Below, piece after piece: positions 1 through 9,580 of a stretch of DNA of 64,000 nucleotides. The notes below the pieces were generated by a model. That model had not been told where the DNA came from. It made no database searches and saw only the letters and a list, made by a program, of their open reading frames with translations. Within the stretch, counting starts at the first letter, position 1. Every line of letters begins with the position of its first letter. Origin of the DNA: Pseudomonadota bacterium (GTDB lineage Bacteria; Pseudomonadota; Gammaproteobacteria; QQUJ01); NCBI GenBank assembly GCA_008501635.1, contig QQUJ01000016.1, positions 1-64,000 on the forward strand, written 5' to 3'. A program made the translations under genes and the position numbers.

Positions 1-88
1 TTCGAATAACCGCCCGACCTCGCTCATCCACACCATGAACCTGCAACAACGTCTTTGCCACATCAATCCCTACTGTCGTAATCTTCAT
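1..88 (-). CDS. IS110-family transposase, N-terminal fragment (runs off window)
   Basis: From the ATG at 88 the minus strand encodes 29 residues beginning MKITTVGIDVAKTLLQVHGV. This is the typical start of IS110/IS1111 transposases, with the first acidic residue (the Asp in GIDVAK) of the DEDD RuvC-like catalytic domain. The family makes serine-dependent, RNA-guided recombinases. The rest of the gene, including the C-terminal serine domain, lies outside the window, so intactness cannot be judged. Confidence 0.8.
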   Translation of the reverse strand, partial: MKITTVGIDVAKTLLQVHGVDERGRAVIR

Positions 89-188
89 CTCGGTCGCCCC
101 TTTCTGTTAAGTGGTTTGCTTCACGCTCCCACTGTGGCACTCAGATGCCGGGTAAGGAAGGGGCGACCATTCCATTAAAATCCCCCGT
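1..188 (-). mobile_element. IS110-family insertion sequence, left end only
   Basis: The window opens inside an insertion sequence. The first 29 codons of its transposase lie at 1-88 on the minus strand, and about 100 bases of non-coding left end follow at 89-188. That non-coding end carries an 11-bp inverted repeat (GGTCGCCCCTT, about 90-101, against its complement at about 158-169). The outer boundary near 188/189 is inferred: from 189 on, the sequence matches the terminal part of the dispersed repeat found complete at 14866-15134. The short left end fits the IS1111 subgroup better than IS110 proper, but the other end is outside the window. Confidence 0.75.
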
Positions 189-230
189 GAGCGACCGGCA
201 CAGCACACCGGGAATTTCAGATAGGTTCTA
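189..230 (-). repeat. Terminal fragment of dispersed multi-hairpin repeat (copy A)
   Basis: Read on the minus strand from 230, this begins TAGAACCTATCT and continues to GCTGTGCCGGTCGCTC. It matches the left end of the complete element at 14866-15134 and the truncated copy at 48338-48508. The match stops at 189, where the IS110 left end begins. Its first three bases, TAG (228-230), are also the stop codon of ppiD. Similarity is imperfect in the first 25 bases, so this copy has drifted. Confidence 0.7.
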
Positions 231-2120
231 GAAGTTCTCCCGATTAACGCGGATTTTTGCTTTGGCCCGCATGGATTCGATTGTAGCTCTAACCGCACTC
301 TGACCACGCGCCTGAAGCACTGCGTCTTTCAGCGCTGCCGCCGTTTCCGACTCGTTCGCAACGTCAGTGGCCACCCCTGTCAAAGCAACAACTGCGTAAT
401 CACCATTCCCCAAACTCACGCCACCCACACTGACGGTCCCGGCATCGGGGGCGGCCAGTTGGAAGACAAGCCCACGCAACTCTGCGGGGATTTCTCCATC
501 CGTACGCGATACCGGTGCCGGCTTTTTCAGCTCCAAACCTTCCGCCGCTGCAAGTTCTACCAACCGGGCACCGTCCTTGAGTTGCTGCGCCAATGCCCGC
601 CCCATGTCGCGGGCACGCTGTTTCGCCATTTCAACCGACATAGAGCTTATGATTTGATCGCGTACTTCATCGAGTGTTTGTTGCCGGGAAGGTTGATGTT
701 CCAGTATTCGTACTACCACGTAATGCTCTGCACTCAGTTCCAGTGGTTCGCTATTGTTCTTGCGGTTCAGTACGTCATCGCTGAACGCTGCCGCAATTAC
801 ACGAGGATTGCGCGCAATCCCTTCACCACCTTCGCGAGAGAACCAATCACTCTGAGCGACTTTAATGGCTAAACGCTCCGCCGCGACAGTAAGCGTTTCT
901 GGATTTTCGTAAGCTGCGGTCGCCAGCTGTTCTGCCTGTTCAAAGAACTGGCTTTCAGCCATCTCGCGCTGCATTTCCTTTTTCAATTGTTCTTTGACCG
1001 TCTCGAACGATTTGATGCTGCCCGGTTTCACCGCATTGACCACAAGGATGTGATAACCGAATGCCGAACGCACTGGTTCGCTGACATCTGAAAGCCCCAT
1101 CGCGTAGGCGGCCTTTTCCAACTCCGCATCTACGATGCCGTGTCCGATGAAACCCAGATCTCCGCCTTGATCCGCAGAACCTGGATCCTGCGATTCTTTC
1201 TTCGCTAGGTCTTCGAAACGCTCCCCACCGAGGATGCGCTTGCGCAAAGATTCTGCCTTGGCCTTGGCCTGCTCCTCGTTGGTTTCATCATCCACCGTCA
1301 CAAGTATGTGGGCGACCTGTCGATCCTCAGGTGTCCCGAAACGGGTTTTCTGCTCTTCGTATCTCTGTCTCAACGCCGTCTCATCGGGTGTCATGGTCGC
1401 CGCAATATCCGCGAGTTTCAGCTCAAGATACTCAACTCTGACTTGCTCGGGGGTGAGGAATCGCGGTTTGTTTTCTTCATAGTAAGCGGCAATCTCGCTG
1501 TCCGCAGGTTTCCCCTCCGCAAAGTGATCCTTGGGGACAACTACGTACTCAATCTCCCTCTTTTGACTGCGTAGATTCTCCAGGCGGCTCAGCGCTTTTG
1601 GTGTAACGAAATCGGAACCGGCGATGCCGCCCTGCATCTGATTGCGCAACATGATGCTCTTCAACCGATACCCGAAACTGTCCGCCGACTCGCCCTGACT
1701 GCGCAGGTACTGTTCAAACAAAGTGCGCTCAAAACGCCCATCGCGCTGGAAGGAGGATTCTGATTGGATGACCTCTGCCACTTGGGCATCACTGATGCGA
1801 AACCCCCGATTGTCGGCAGAGGTGATCAGTAATTCGTTTTCGACCAGGTTATCGATCACCTGCTCCCGCACACGATCTTCATCAATGAGTTCAGGACGGT
1901 AGTTTTCACCCATCAACTGTTGCAGATTGCGCCGTTGGTCAGAGTAGGCTTGACGAAACTCGCGCTGAGTTACGTCACGATCATTGATAGAAATTACGTT
2001 GAGTTCACCACCACCATCAAAGTACTGATTCACTCCCCATAGCGCGAAGGGGATACTGATGAATCCGACAATGGCGTAGGCTATCCAGCCTTGGGCTTTC
2101 TCACGAATGGCTTGCAGCAT
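228..2120 (-). CDS. ppiD: Peptidyl-prolyl cis-trans isomerase D (periplasmic chaperone PpiD)
   Basis: PpiD is an inner-membrane-anchored periplasmic chaperone that meets outer-membrane and periplasmic proteins as they leave the Sec translocon. The 630-residue product matches the family length (E. coli about 623). The N-terminus (MLQAIREKAQGWIAYAIVGF) is a short cytoplasmic stretch followed by one transmembrane anchor. A SurA-like N-terminal domain follows, then a parvulin (PpiC) domain at roughly 265-365 with QVAHILV near its start and the FGYHI motif near its end, then a C-terminal SurA-like region. It closes the tig-clpP-clpX-lon-hupB-ppiD series, separated from hupB by two tRNA genes and a terminator. 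The stop codon TAG coincides with the first bases of a dispersed repeat, so the original C-terminus may have been altered by insertion. Confidence 0.95.
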   Translation of the reverse strand: MLQAIREKAQGWIAYAIVGFISIPFALWGVNQYFDGGGELNVISINDRDVTQREFRQAYSDQRRNLQQLMGENYRPELIDEDRVREQVIDNLVENELLITSADNRGFRISDAQVAEVIQSESSFQRDGRFERTLFEQYLRSQGESADSFGYRLKSIMLRNQMQGGIAGSDFVTPKALSRLENLRSQKREIEYVVVPKDHFAEGKPADSEIAAYYEENKPRFLTPEQVRVEYLELKLADIAATMTPDETALRQRYEEQKTRFGTPEDRQVAHILVTVDDETNEEQAKAKAESLRKRILGGERFEDLAKKESQDPGSADQGGDLGFIGHGIVDAELEKAAYAMGLSDVSEPVRSAFGYHILVVNAVKPGSIKSFETVKEQLKKEMQREMAESQFFEQAEQLATAAYENPETLTVAAERLAIKVAQSDWFSREGGEGIARNPRVIAAAFSDDVLNRKNNSEPLELSAEHYVVVRILEHQPSRQQTLDEVRDQIISSMSVEMAKQRARDMGRALAQQLKDGARLVELAAAEGLELKKPAPVSRTDGEIPAELRGLVFQLAAPDAGTVSVGGVSLGNGDYAVVALTGVATDVANESETAAALKDAVLQARGQSAVRATIESMRAKAKIRVNRENF

Positions 2121-2225
2121 GGAGTTCGCTCACTCTTTATTGGTGCGCTGGAGGCTCGATACATTCGCTCCAGCGTCAGACCCTTGACTGTCGGCAGCTG
2201 CCCTGGATTTTTTTATCCATCACAA

Positions 2226-2256
2226 CGAAAAAAGGGTGCCTCATGATTGGCACCCT
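2226..2256 (-). terminator. Rho-independent terminator after tRNA-Val/tRNA-Asp
   Basis: On the minus strand a perfect 8-bp stem (AGGGTGCC / GGCACCCT) with an 8-base loop is followed by a run of six T. It begins 12 bases beyond the CCA end of tRNA-Asp, so it should end the transcript carrying the two tRNAs, and possibly hupB. Confidence 0.85.
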
Positions 2257-2268
2257 CTCCCGGGCAGT

Positions 2269-2345
2269 TGGCGGAGTGGACGGGACTCGAACCCGCGACC
2301 CCCGGCGTGACAGGCCGGTATTCTAACCAACTGAACTACCACTCC
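2269..2345 (-). tRNA. tRNA-Asp (GTC)
   Basis: The 77-base cloverleaf with encoded CCA starts GGAGTGG on the minus strand. The acceptor stem pairs GGAGTGG with CCACTCC, the anticodon loop is CTGTCAC with anticodon GTC, and the T-loop is TTCGAGT. It lies 9 bases downstream of tRNA-Val. Confidence 0.97.
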
Positions 2346-2354
2346 GAAATAACC

Positions 2355-2430
2355 TGGTGGGTGCTGAGGGATTTGAACCCCCGACATTCGCCTTGTAAGG
2401 GCGACGCTCTCCCAGCTGAGCTAAGCACCC
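2355..2430 (-). tRNA. tRNA-Val (TAC)
   Basis: The 76-base cloverleaf with encoded CCA starts GGGTGCT on the minus strand, pairing with AGCACCC. The anticodon loop is CTTACAA with anticodon TAC, and the T-loop is TTCAAAT. It begins only 15 bases after the hupB stop codon with no terminator visible between, which suggests co-transcription with hupB. Confidence 0.97.
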
Positions 2431-2445
2431 ATTTACGAAGGCGCG

Positions 2446-2718
2446 CTAGTTTACGGCATCCTTCAGGGCTTTGCCAGCCTTGAAAGCGGGGACTTTTGAG
2501 GCAGCAATATTGATGGTTTCGCCGGTTTTCGGGTTGCGACCGCTGCGCGCTGCGCGTGCACGTACCAGGAAGGTTCCGAAGCCCACGAGTGAAACCTGAT
2601 CACCCTTCTGCAAGGCACCGGCAATCGAACCGGTCACAGCATCCAGGGCCCGGGTAGCTGCTGCTTTGGAGATGTCAGCGGATTCGGCAATGGCGTCGAT
2701 AAGATCGGTTTTGTTCAT
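2446..2718 (-). CDS. hupB: DNA-binding protein HU-beta
   Basis: HU is a small histone-like protein that binds and bends DNA without strong sequence preference and helps compact the nucleoid. The 90-residue product has the full family fold: helical N-terminus ([20 protein letters not shown]), the GFGTF turn near residue 47, and the DNA-binding arm with RNPKTGE near residue 61. Length is standard. It stands downstream of lon, as in E. coli and Pseudomonas. Its transcript probably runs on into tRNA-Val and tRNA-Asp. Confidence 0.97.
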   Translation of the reverse strand: MNKTDLIDAIAESADISKAAATRALDAVTGSIAGALQKGDQVSLVGFGTFLVRARAARSGRNPKTGETINIAASKVPAFKAGKALKDAVN

Positions 2719-2883
2719 TAAGGTATTCCCCCTTTTTCCTCGTTAGGTTGTAACTGCCTTGATGGGACTTCCTGATGTGACCGGGCTGTCCTTGTTAGCA
2801 ACCCCAAAACACCTGGCCACCGGTGGCGTAAGATGGGCTTTATACAGGCCCCTCGCACGCCCTGTCAAGGAAGTGCCCTTGTA

Positions 2884-5337
2884 CTAGTGGGCGCGTGGAC
2901 GCGACGTATTTTCATCGGTATTTTCTTGCTGAGATACGCTCTCTTCGTCACCCTCTTTGACGGCGACGTCCTCTTCACTCTGCGGACGTGGTACCTTCTG
3001 TAACGCCACTTCAAGCACCTCGTCTATCCACTGTACCGGGTATATTTCGAGATCTTTTTGAATATTCTTGGGAATATCGACAAGATCACGTTCGTTCTCC
3101 TTCGGAATCAATACTGTTTTTATTCCTCCGCGATGCGCTGCGAGGAGTTTTTCTTTCAATCCACCGATAGGCAATACCTCACCGCGCAAGGTGATCTCAC
3201 CTGTCATCGCGACGTCAGACCTGACTGGAACGTCAGAGAGCGCGGAAACCAAAGCAGTACACATCGCAATACCGGCACTTGGACCATCCTTTGGTGTGGC
3301 GCCTTCTGGAACATGTATGTGCACGTCATTGTTCTGATAGAAATCCGGATCGATGCCCAGCACGGTCGCGCGGCTGCGCACGACAGTCATTGCGGCTTGG
3401 ATCGATTCCTGCATGACCTCACCCAAGTGCCCGGTATGAATGAGCTTTCCCTTACCTGGAATAACCGATCCTTCGATGGTCAACAACTCGCCTCCCACTT
3501 CCGTCCAAGCCAAACCCGTCACTTGCCCGACCTGATCGTGTTCCTCAGCAAGCCCAAAGCGGAAGCGCTTCACGCCCAGATACTTATCCAGGTTCTTCGG
3601 CGTAATTTTTGTACGCTCTTCCCTGGGTTTCAACAATATTTCTTTCACCACCTTACGGCAGATCTTTGAAATTTCGCGCTCCAGGTTTCGCACCCCAGCC
3701 TCACGCGTGTAGAAGCGAACGATATCGCGCAGCGCCCCTTCGGCGATATGCAGTTCGTCCTCTTTCAAACCGTTATTCTTTACCTGTTTAGGAATGAGAT
3801 AACGGGCAGCGATATTGATCTTCTCGTCTTCGGTGTAACCGGCCAGGCGAATTACTTCCATACGATCCAACAACGGCGAAGGTATGTTCAGAGTATTGGC
3901 GGTTGCCACGAACATCACCTCGGAGAGATCAAAATCCACTTCCAGATAATGGTCGGCAAACGTGTGATTCTGCTCGGGATCCAGCACTTCCAAAAGCGCC
4001 GACGACGGATCACCGCGAAAATCCATCGACATCTTGTCGATCTCGTCCAAAAGAAACAAAGGGTTGCGGGTTCCGACCTTGGAGAGATTCTGCACGATCT
4101 TGCCCGGAAGCGATCCGATATAGGTGCGCCGATGCCCGCGTATCTCCGCCTCGTCACGCACACCTCCAAGTGACATGCGAACAAACTTGCGGTTGGTGGC
4201 ACGCGCGATCGATTGCCCCAGGGACGTCTTGCCCACACCCGGTGGACCGACCAGGCAGAGTATGGGGCCTTTGAGCTTCTTGACGCGCTGTTGTACGGCG
4301 AGGTACTCGAGAATACGTTCCTTGACCTTTTCCAGTCCGTAGTGATCCGCCTCTAGAACCTCTTCTGCCTTGGCAATATCGCGATGAATCTTGGAGCGCT
4401 TTTTCCATGGCACGCTCACCAGCCAATCGATGTAGTTGCGAACCACGGTCGCCTCCGCAGACATGGGCGACATCATTTTCAGTTTATTCAGCTCGGAATT
4501 CGCCTTTTCCTTGGCCTCCTTTGTCATGCCTGCCTTTTCGATCTTTTGCGCGAGTTCTTCGATCTCGTTGGGAGCATCCTCCAGTTCGCCCAACTCCTTC
4601 TGAATTGCCTTCATCTGCTCATTCAGATAGTACTCGCGCTGGCTCTTCTCCATCTGCTTCTTGACACGTCCACGGATGCGCTTCTCCATCTGCAGTATGT
4701 CAATTTCTGACTCCATGACACCGAGCATGTGTTCGAGACGTTCCCGCGGTGAGGACATCTCAAGTATCTGCTGTTTTTCCTCAATTTTCAGTGGGATATG
4801 TCCGGCTATAGTATCCGCCAATCGTGACGATTCATCGATGCTCGCCACCGAGGTCAGGATCTCCGGTGGGATCTTCTTGTTGAGTTTGACGTATTGATCG
4901 AACATCGACATTACCGAGCGGATCAGCACTTCCGATTCGCGCTCATCTGTATCGTCGCTCTCAACCACGGGAACCACATCTGCAGAAAAGTACTTCTCCG
5001 TTTCCAGGTAACGCGCCACCGTGGCCCGCCGTTCACCCTCGACGAGCACCTTGACCGTCCCGTCAGGCAGTTTTAGAAGCTGAAGAATATTAGAGAGCGT
5101 ACCGGTTGTGTGGATATCTTCGATACCAGGATCATCCACTTCCGGACTCTTCTGCGACACCAGCAGGATCTGCTTGTCCTGCTCCATTGCAAGATCCAGG
5201 GCATTGATGGATTTTTCCCGCCCGACAAACAACGGAATAACCATGTGCGGGAATACGACCACGTCGCGCAGAGGCAATATGGTTAATTCGCGCGGCTCGT
5301 TGTCTGCGGTCGATTCGAGGTGATCAGATTGTTCCAT
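2884..5337 (-). CDS. lon: ATP-dependent protease La (Lon)
   Basis: Lon is a cytoplasmic homohexameric AAA+ serine protease that degrades misfolded and short-lived regulatory proteins. The 817-residue product has an N-terminal substrate-binding domain ([20 protein letters not shown] near residue 18), a coiled central part, a Walker A motif GPPGVGKT near residue 360, a Walker [10 protein letters not shown], and a C-terminal S16 peptidase domain. The catalytic Ser lies in PKDGPSAG and the catalytic Lys in GGLKEK. The acidic tail after the peptidase domain is not part of the conserved core. It follows clpX and precedes hupB in the conserved order. Confidence 0.97.
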   Translation of the reverse strand: MEQSDHLESTADNEPRELTILPLRDVVVFPHMVIPLFVGREKSINALDLAMEQDKQILLVSQKSPEVDDPGIEDIHTTGTLSNILQLLKLPDGTVKVLVEGERRATVARYLETEKYFSADVVPVVESDDTDERESEVLIRSVMSMFDQYVKLNKKIPPEILTSVASIDESSRLADTIAGHIPLKIEEKQQILEMSSPRERLEHMLGVMESEIDILQMEKRIRGRVKKQMEKSQREYYLNEQMKAIQKELGELEDAPNEIEELAQKIEKAGMTKEAKEKANSELNKLKMMSPMSAEATVVRNYIDWLVSVPWKKRSKIHRDIAKAEEVLEADHYGLEKVKERILEYLAVQQRVKKLKGPILCLVGPPGVGKTSLGQSIARATNRKFVRMSLGGVRDEAEIRGHRRTYIGSLPGKIVQNLSKVGTRNPLFLLDEIDKMSMDFRGDPSSALLEVLDPEQNHTFADHYLEVDFDLSEVMFVATANTLNIPSPLLDRMEVIRLAGYTEDEKINIAARYLIPKQVKNNGLKEDELHIAEGALRDIVRFYTREAGVRNLEREISKICRKVVKEILLKPREERTKITPKNLDKYLGVKRFRFGLAEEHDQVGQVTGLAWTEVGGELLTIEGSVIPGKGKLIHTGHLGEVMQESIQAAMTVVRSRATVLGIDPDFYQNNDVHIHVPEGATPKDGPSAGIAMCTALVSALSDVPVRSDVAMTGEITLRGEVLPIGGLKEKLLAAHRGGIKTVLIPKENERDLVDIPKNIQKDLEIYPVQWIDEVLEVALQKVPRPQSEEDVAVKEGDEESVSQQENTDENTSRPRAH

Positions 5338-5426
5338 GTCAGGCGCCTCTCTCGGCTACTGCGGGGCCAACCAGCGGAACAAAGCTTGTTCTCAGGTCGG
5401 CCGTGGAAGAGTTGGATGCTTCACCA

Positions 5427-5454
5427 CATTGTGGCTCCGCGGGGAGAATTCAAG
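5427..5454 (-). promoter_or_regulatory. Possible heat-shock (sigma-32) promoter of lon
   Basis: On the minus strand CTTGAAT (5454-5448) is followed, 13 bases on, by CCACAATG (5434-5427). This partly fits the sigma-32 pattern (CTTGAAA, then CCCCATNT). It would start transcription about 80 bases before the lon ATG. lon is a heat-shock gene in E. coli. The -10 part is a weak match. Confidence 0.3.
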
Positions 5455-5534
5455 CCCACCCGGCCTGTTGCGTCCATCACCCTGTTCACTCCGTTCGGGC
5501 GGTCACGAACCTGCCCAATGGAGGATGGGGTAGG

Positions 5535-6815
5535 CTACTTCTCCGACGCCACCCGAGGTTGCTCGGAGCCCTCATATATCAGGTAGGGGTCTGAGTCGCC
5601 TGTGATAACTGCTTCGTCTATGACCACCTTGCTCACGTTATCCATGGAGGGCAGGTCGTACATCGTATCCAGCAGCACCTGCTCAAGGATGGTGCGCAAG
5701 CCTCGTGCGCCGGTTTTGCGCTCCATCGCCTTCCGCGATACCGCGAGCAACGCCTCGTCGCGGAACTCGAGGTCTGCACCCTCCATCTCAAAGAGCTTCT
5801 GATACTGCTTGGTAAGGGCATTCTTGGGTTCTACCAGAATTTTCATCAGCGCCGCTTCATCGAGTTCCTCCAACGTCGCGACTACCGGCATACGGCCTAC
5901 GAATTCCGGAATCAAACCGAAGCGGATCAGATCTTCAGGTTCGACATTGAGCAGGATCTCGCCCACGTTGCGCTTGTCATCCTTGCTCTTGACCTGCGCC
6001 GAGAAGCCGATTCCGCCCTTTTCCGAACGTCCCCTGATGATCTTGTCCAGACCATCGAACGCCCCGCCGCAAATGAACAGGATGTTGGCCGTGTTGACCT
6101 GTAAAAACTCTTGTTGAGGGTGTTTACGCCCACCCTGCGGTGGAACGGCGGCAACCGTTCCCTCGATCAGTTTCAAAAGGGCTTGCTGCACACCCTCTCC
6201 GGAAACATCCCGAGTAATGGAGGGGTTATCAGATTTACGCGAGATCTTATCAATTTCGTCGATGTAGACGATGCCACTCTCTGCCTTTTCGACATCGTAA
6301 TCGCATTTCTGCAACAACTTCTGAATGATCGACTCGACATCCTCGCCGACATACCCGGCTTCGGTCAGTGTTGTCGCATCGGCGATGGTAAAGGGCACGT
6401 TGAGCAGCCGTGCCAGGGTCTCGGCGAGCAGCGTCTTACCGGAGCCTGTCGGACCGATGAGCAGGATATTGCTTTTACTCAATTCGATATCGTCATTTTT
6501 CAGATCGGAATCGAGACGCTTGTAGTGGTTGTATACCGCAACCGACAGGACCTTTTTGGCGCGTTCCTGCCCGATGACATACTCGTCCAGGATCTGTTTG
6601 ATCTCTTGGGGTTTTGGCAGGCGACTGCCGCCCTCACTGCCCGACTTATCCTGCATCTCCTCGCGGATAATGTCGTTACAGAGTTCAACGCACTCATCGC
6701 AGATGTATACCGATGGCCCGGCAATCAGTTTCCGGACTTCGTGCTGACTCTTGCCGCAGAAAGAGCAGTAGAGCAGCTTTCCGTCTTCGTTCTTGCCGTG
6801 CTTGTCATCGCTCAT
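5535..6815 (-). CDS. clpX: ClpXP ATPase subunit ClpX
   Basis: ClpX is the hexameric AAA+ unfoldase that recognises tagged substrates and feeds them to ClpP. The 426-residue product has the N-terminal zinc-binding domain with four cysteines (YCSFCGKS near residue 16 and ICDECVELC near residue 39), a Walker A GPTGSGKT near residue 120, Walker B VYIDEIDK, and the ClpP-docking IGF-type loop (GGIGFSAQ, residues about 265-272). Length is standard. It lies between clpP and lon, but 315 bases separate it from clpP, and that gap contains a perfect FNR-type box. Confidence 0.97.
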   Translation of the reverse strand: MSDDKHGKNEDGKLLYCSFCGKSQHEVRKLIAGPSVYICDECVELCNDIIREEMQDKSGSEGGSRLPKPQEIKQILDEYVIGQERAKKVLSVAVYNHYKRLDSDLKNDDIELSKSNILLIGPTGSGKTLLAETLARLLNVPFTIADATTLTEAGYVGEDVESIIQKLLQKCDYDVEKAESGIVYIDEIDKISRKSDNPSITRDVSGEGVQQALLKLIEGTVAAVPPQGGRKHPQQEFLQVNTANILFICGGAFDGLDKIIRGRSEKGGIGFSAQVKSKDDKRNVGEILLNVEPEDLIRFGLIPEFVGRMPVVATLEELDEAALMKILVEPKNALTKQYQKLFEMEGADLEFRDEALLAVSRKAMERKTGARGLRTILEQVLLDTMYDLPSMDNVSKVVIDEAVITGDSDPYLIYEGSEQPRVASEK

Positions 6816-7130
6816 GCCATTACCTCACCAAAATAACGAGCGTTTCTGATTCAACATTGCTACGAAATGTTCGAATATGCAAGCTTGATAAACCCAGCAG
6901 ATTGATCTGAATCAATCACTTGCAGCTTGTACACGATCCGGTCTGAGTGAAGTGCCACCCAGGGAAGAGTCACACACTCCATGAACTCCTAGGGTATTCG
7001 GCATCAGAACCCAAACCGGAACCCACTGCGCATTTAGGCTAATTGGCCGGTGTTCGTACTCTCAGAAACCCACCCGTTCAGCACCCGATGGACTTTGGAG
7101 TCGATTGCAAGGCGCTTCGTTCCCGGATAA
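6816..7130 (-). other. Intergenic region clpP-clpX
   Basis: These 315 bases hold no convincing gene. The one clear signal is the FNR/Anr-type palindrome at 6902-6915, so clpX probably has its own promoter in addition to read-through from tig-clpP. Confidence 0.6.
6902..6915 (-). promoter_or_regulatory. FNR/Anr-type operator upstream of clpX
   Basis: TTGATCTGAATCAA matches the FNR/Anr consensus TTGAT-N4-ATCAA exactly. It lies 87 bases upstream of the clpX start codon, a distance that suits control of a clpX promoter by an oxygen-responsive FNR-type regulator. No FNR with an N-terminal cysteine cluster is encoded in the window. The Crp/Fnr-like gene at 36346 lacks those cysteines. Confidence 0.55.
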
Positions 7131-7763
7131 TCAGGGACCCGCGCGGTGTGTGAGAACGGAATCGATCAGGCCGTATTCAACGGCGTCGTTAGCGCTCATG
7201 AAATTGTCACGATCGGTATCAACTTTAATCTTTTCCAGTGGTTGGCCGGTATGTTCGGCCAGAATCTTGTTCAACCGATCGCGCACCTTCAGCATCTCAC
7301 GGGCGTGAATCTCGATATCCGCGGCCTGTCCCTGTACGCCACCCAACGGTTGATGGATCATCATCCGTGAATGCGGCTGGGAGAAACGTTTCCCCGCGGC
7401 CCCGCCTGCCAGGATCAATGCGCCCATGCTTGCCGCCTGACCAATACACATGGTGCTCACGTCGGGTTTCACGAACTGCATGGTGTCATAAATGGAGAGA
7501 CCGGCACTGACGACTCCACCGGGCGAATTGATATAAAGATGGATGTCCTTATCGGGATTCTCCGCTTCGAGAAACAGCAATTGGGCCACCACCAGATTCG
7601 CCATATAGTCTTCTACCTGCCCGACCAGGAAGATGACGCGTTCCTTGAGGAGGCGGGAATAGATATCGTACGCGCGCTCGCCGCGCGCGGTCTGCTCGAC
7701 AACCATCGGCACCAGATTCATAACCGTGTCTTCGTAATCCGCCTTTGACCTGACGTCATTCAT
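7131..7763 (-). CDS. clpP: ATP-dependent Clp protease proteolytic subunit
   Basis: ClpP forms the two-ring tetradecameric serine-peptidase chamber that works with ClpX or ClpA. The 210-residue product has the catalytic Ser in GQAASMGA (near residue 110), the His in MMIHQPLGG (near 135) and the Asp downstream near 184. Helix and handle-region motifs are intact and length is standard. The start lies 17 bases after the tig stop, and the two are surely co-transcribed. Confidence 0.97.
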   Translation of the reverse strand: MNDVRSKADYEDTVMNLVPMVVEQTARGERAYDIYSRLLKERVIFLVGQVEDYMANLVVAQLLFLEAENPDKDIHLYINSPGGVVSAGLSIYDTMQFVKPDVSTMCIGQAASMGALILAGGAAGKRFSQPHSRMMIHQPLGGVQGQAADIEIHAREMLKVRDRLNKILAEHTGQPLEKIKVDTDRDNFMSANDAVEYGLIDSVLTHRAGP

Positions 7764-7780
7764 CTAATGATTTCCTCGAC

Positions 7781-9097
7781 TTATTGGCTCTTCTCAGCTT
7801 CCGGATTCATGACGGCATCGAAGCTCATCGGCTCGTCACTCACCTTGGCTTGCTCCAGCACCCAGTCCACGAGTTGGTCTTCGATCACCATGGACTCGAC
7901 ATTGGACAGGTGTTCCTGATTGGAATAGTACCACTTGACCACCTCATCGGGCTTTTCGTAGCTGGCGGCAAACTTTTCGATGGTGGCGCGCACACGCTTA
8001 CCATCCACCTTGAGCTCATGCTTACGCGCTATCTCCGCCAGCAGTAAACCCAAGGTAACGCGGCGTATCGCCTGCGCTTCGAACATCGAGCGTGGCAATT
8101 CAAGGTCCTGGGGTTGCTTCTGACCCATCGCCATCTGCTCTTTGGTTTGCTTAACGAGCCGGTCAATTTCCTCTTCGATCAATGCCTTAGGCACATCCAC
8201 CGGGTTAACCTGAAGCAATCCATCCATCACCTGCTGCTTGACACGCCCCTTTACCGCATCGGCCAGTTCGCGCTCCATGTTCTGCTTGATCTCGGCGCGA
8301 AAACTCTCGAGGCTTCCGTCCGCAATCTGAAACCCTTTGACAAACTCGTCATCGAGTTCGGGCAGTTTGGGTTCTGCCACCTCCAGAATTTCGGTCGCGA
8401 AGCGGGCGGTCTTGCCGGCCAGATCCTTAGCATGGTAGTCATCCGGGAATCGGACTTCGATCGTCTTCTGATCGCCCTTACCGGCTCCGCGCAACTGCTC
8501 CTCGAATCCGGGAATGAACGACCCGGATCCCAGCACCAGGGGCACGTCATTGCCTTTACCGCCTGCGAACTCCTCACCATCGATAGTACCGATAAAATTC
8601 AGCTTGATTCGATCCTCGTCCTGCGCGTCCCGCTCGACCGGTTGCCACTCAATGCGTTGCTTGCGCAGGCGATCGATCACTTTGTCGATATCACTGTCTC
8701 CGACCTCCACCTGGGGGCGCTTGATGGTTATCGCCGCGATATCGCCAATTTCGATCTCGGGATAAACCTCAAATTCCGCCGTATACTCCAGCGCCTTGCC
8801 CGGCTCCATCACCTGGGGGTCGATCCGTGGACCTCCCACCGGGCGAAGCTTCTCCTGGGTGACGGCCTCGTAGAACGATGATTGCAGCACTTCGCCAAGC
8901 ACTTCCTGGCGCACCTGACTGCCAAATTTGCTGCGGACCACCGACAGCGGTACCTTACCCGGTCGAAATCCATCGATTTTGGCCCGACCCCGAAGGTTCT
9001 TCAGGCGATCCTCGACTTCTGAATCAATACGCTCGGCCGGCACCTGAACCTTGATGCGCCGTTCCAGACCTGCGGTTGTTTCAACCGTAACTTCCAT
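7781..9097 (-). CDS. tig: Trigger factor
   Basis: Trigger factor is the ribosome-bound chaperone that shelters nascent chains at the exit tunnel of the 50S subunit. The 438-residue product has the N-terminal ribosome-binding domain with the signature GFRPGKVP near residue 44, a central FKBP-type domain (about 150-245), and a long helical C-terminal chaperone domain. Length is standard. It heads the tig-clpP unit. Confidence 0.97.
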   Translation of the reverse strand: MEVTVETTAGLERRIKVQVPAERIDSEVEDRLKNLRGRAKIDGFRPGKVPLSVVRSKFGSQVRQEVLGEVLQSSFYEAVTQEKLRPVGGPRIDPQVMEPGKALEYTAEFEVYPEIEIGDIAAITIKRPQVEVGDSDIDKVIDRLRKQRIEWQPVERDAQDEDRIKLNFIGTIDGEEFAGGKGNDVPLVLGSGSFIPGFEEQLRGAGKGDQKTIEVRFPDDYHAKDLAGKTARFATEILEVAEPKLPELDDEFVKGFQIADGSLESFRAEIKQNMERELADAVKGRVKQQVMDGLLQVNPVDVPKALIEEEIDRLVKQTKEQMAMGQKQPQDLELPRSMFEAQAIRRVTLGLLLAEIARKHELKVDGKRVRATIEKFAASYEKPDEVVKWYYSNQEHLSNVESMVIEDQLVDWVLEQAKVSDEPMSFDAVMNPEAEKSQ

Positions 9098-9271
9098 ACT
9101 GAAAACCTCAACTTGGTGTGGCGGTGGGCCACGTGAATTGCGGGTTCGCTCGACAGGCTGTTCAGCCAGTCACCTTGATATCTGCAGGTAATCTCCCGGC
9201 GGCCCGATCGCTGCCACTCGGGGAGGTCACTACAGTTAAGATTCAGATTTCGCATCAAATTATGGACAGAG

Positions 9272-9356
9272 TGGTGCGAAAGGAGAGACTCGAACTCTCA
9301 CGGGTTACCCCACAGGAACCTAAATCCTGCGCGTCTACCAGTTCCGCCACTTTCGC
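9272..9356 (-). tRNA. tRNA-Leu (TAG)
   Basis: The 85-base class II tRNA with encoded CCA begins GCGAAAG on the minus strand. The anticodon arm is CAGGA-TTTAGGT-TCCTG with anticodon TAG, and a long variable arm follows. It lies upstream of tig, as in many gammaproteobacteria. Confidence 0.96.
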
Positions 9357-9580
9357 CGAATGCCCCGAGCAACCCCGGCGCCGCACAAGCCGCGCATTAT
9401 ACAGTCACCATCGCAGGCCGCGCACCCCCAGTCTCTGAGATACTTGGCTCGGAAACCACTCGATCTTCGACGTTGGAGTACCGGCTGACTATCCTTGGCT
9501 AGAGGCAGGAACAGCAGACTGCTTGAATCGACTATAGCCTTGTACACACCGATACCCAACAGCGCCAGTGAGCAATCCGC

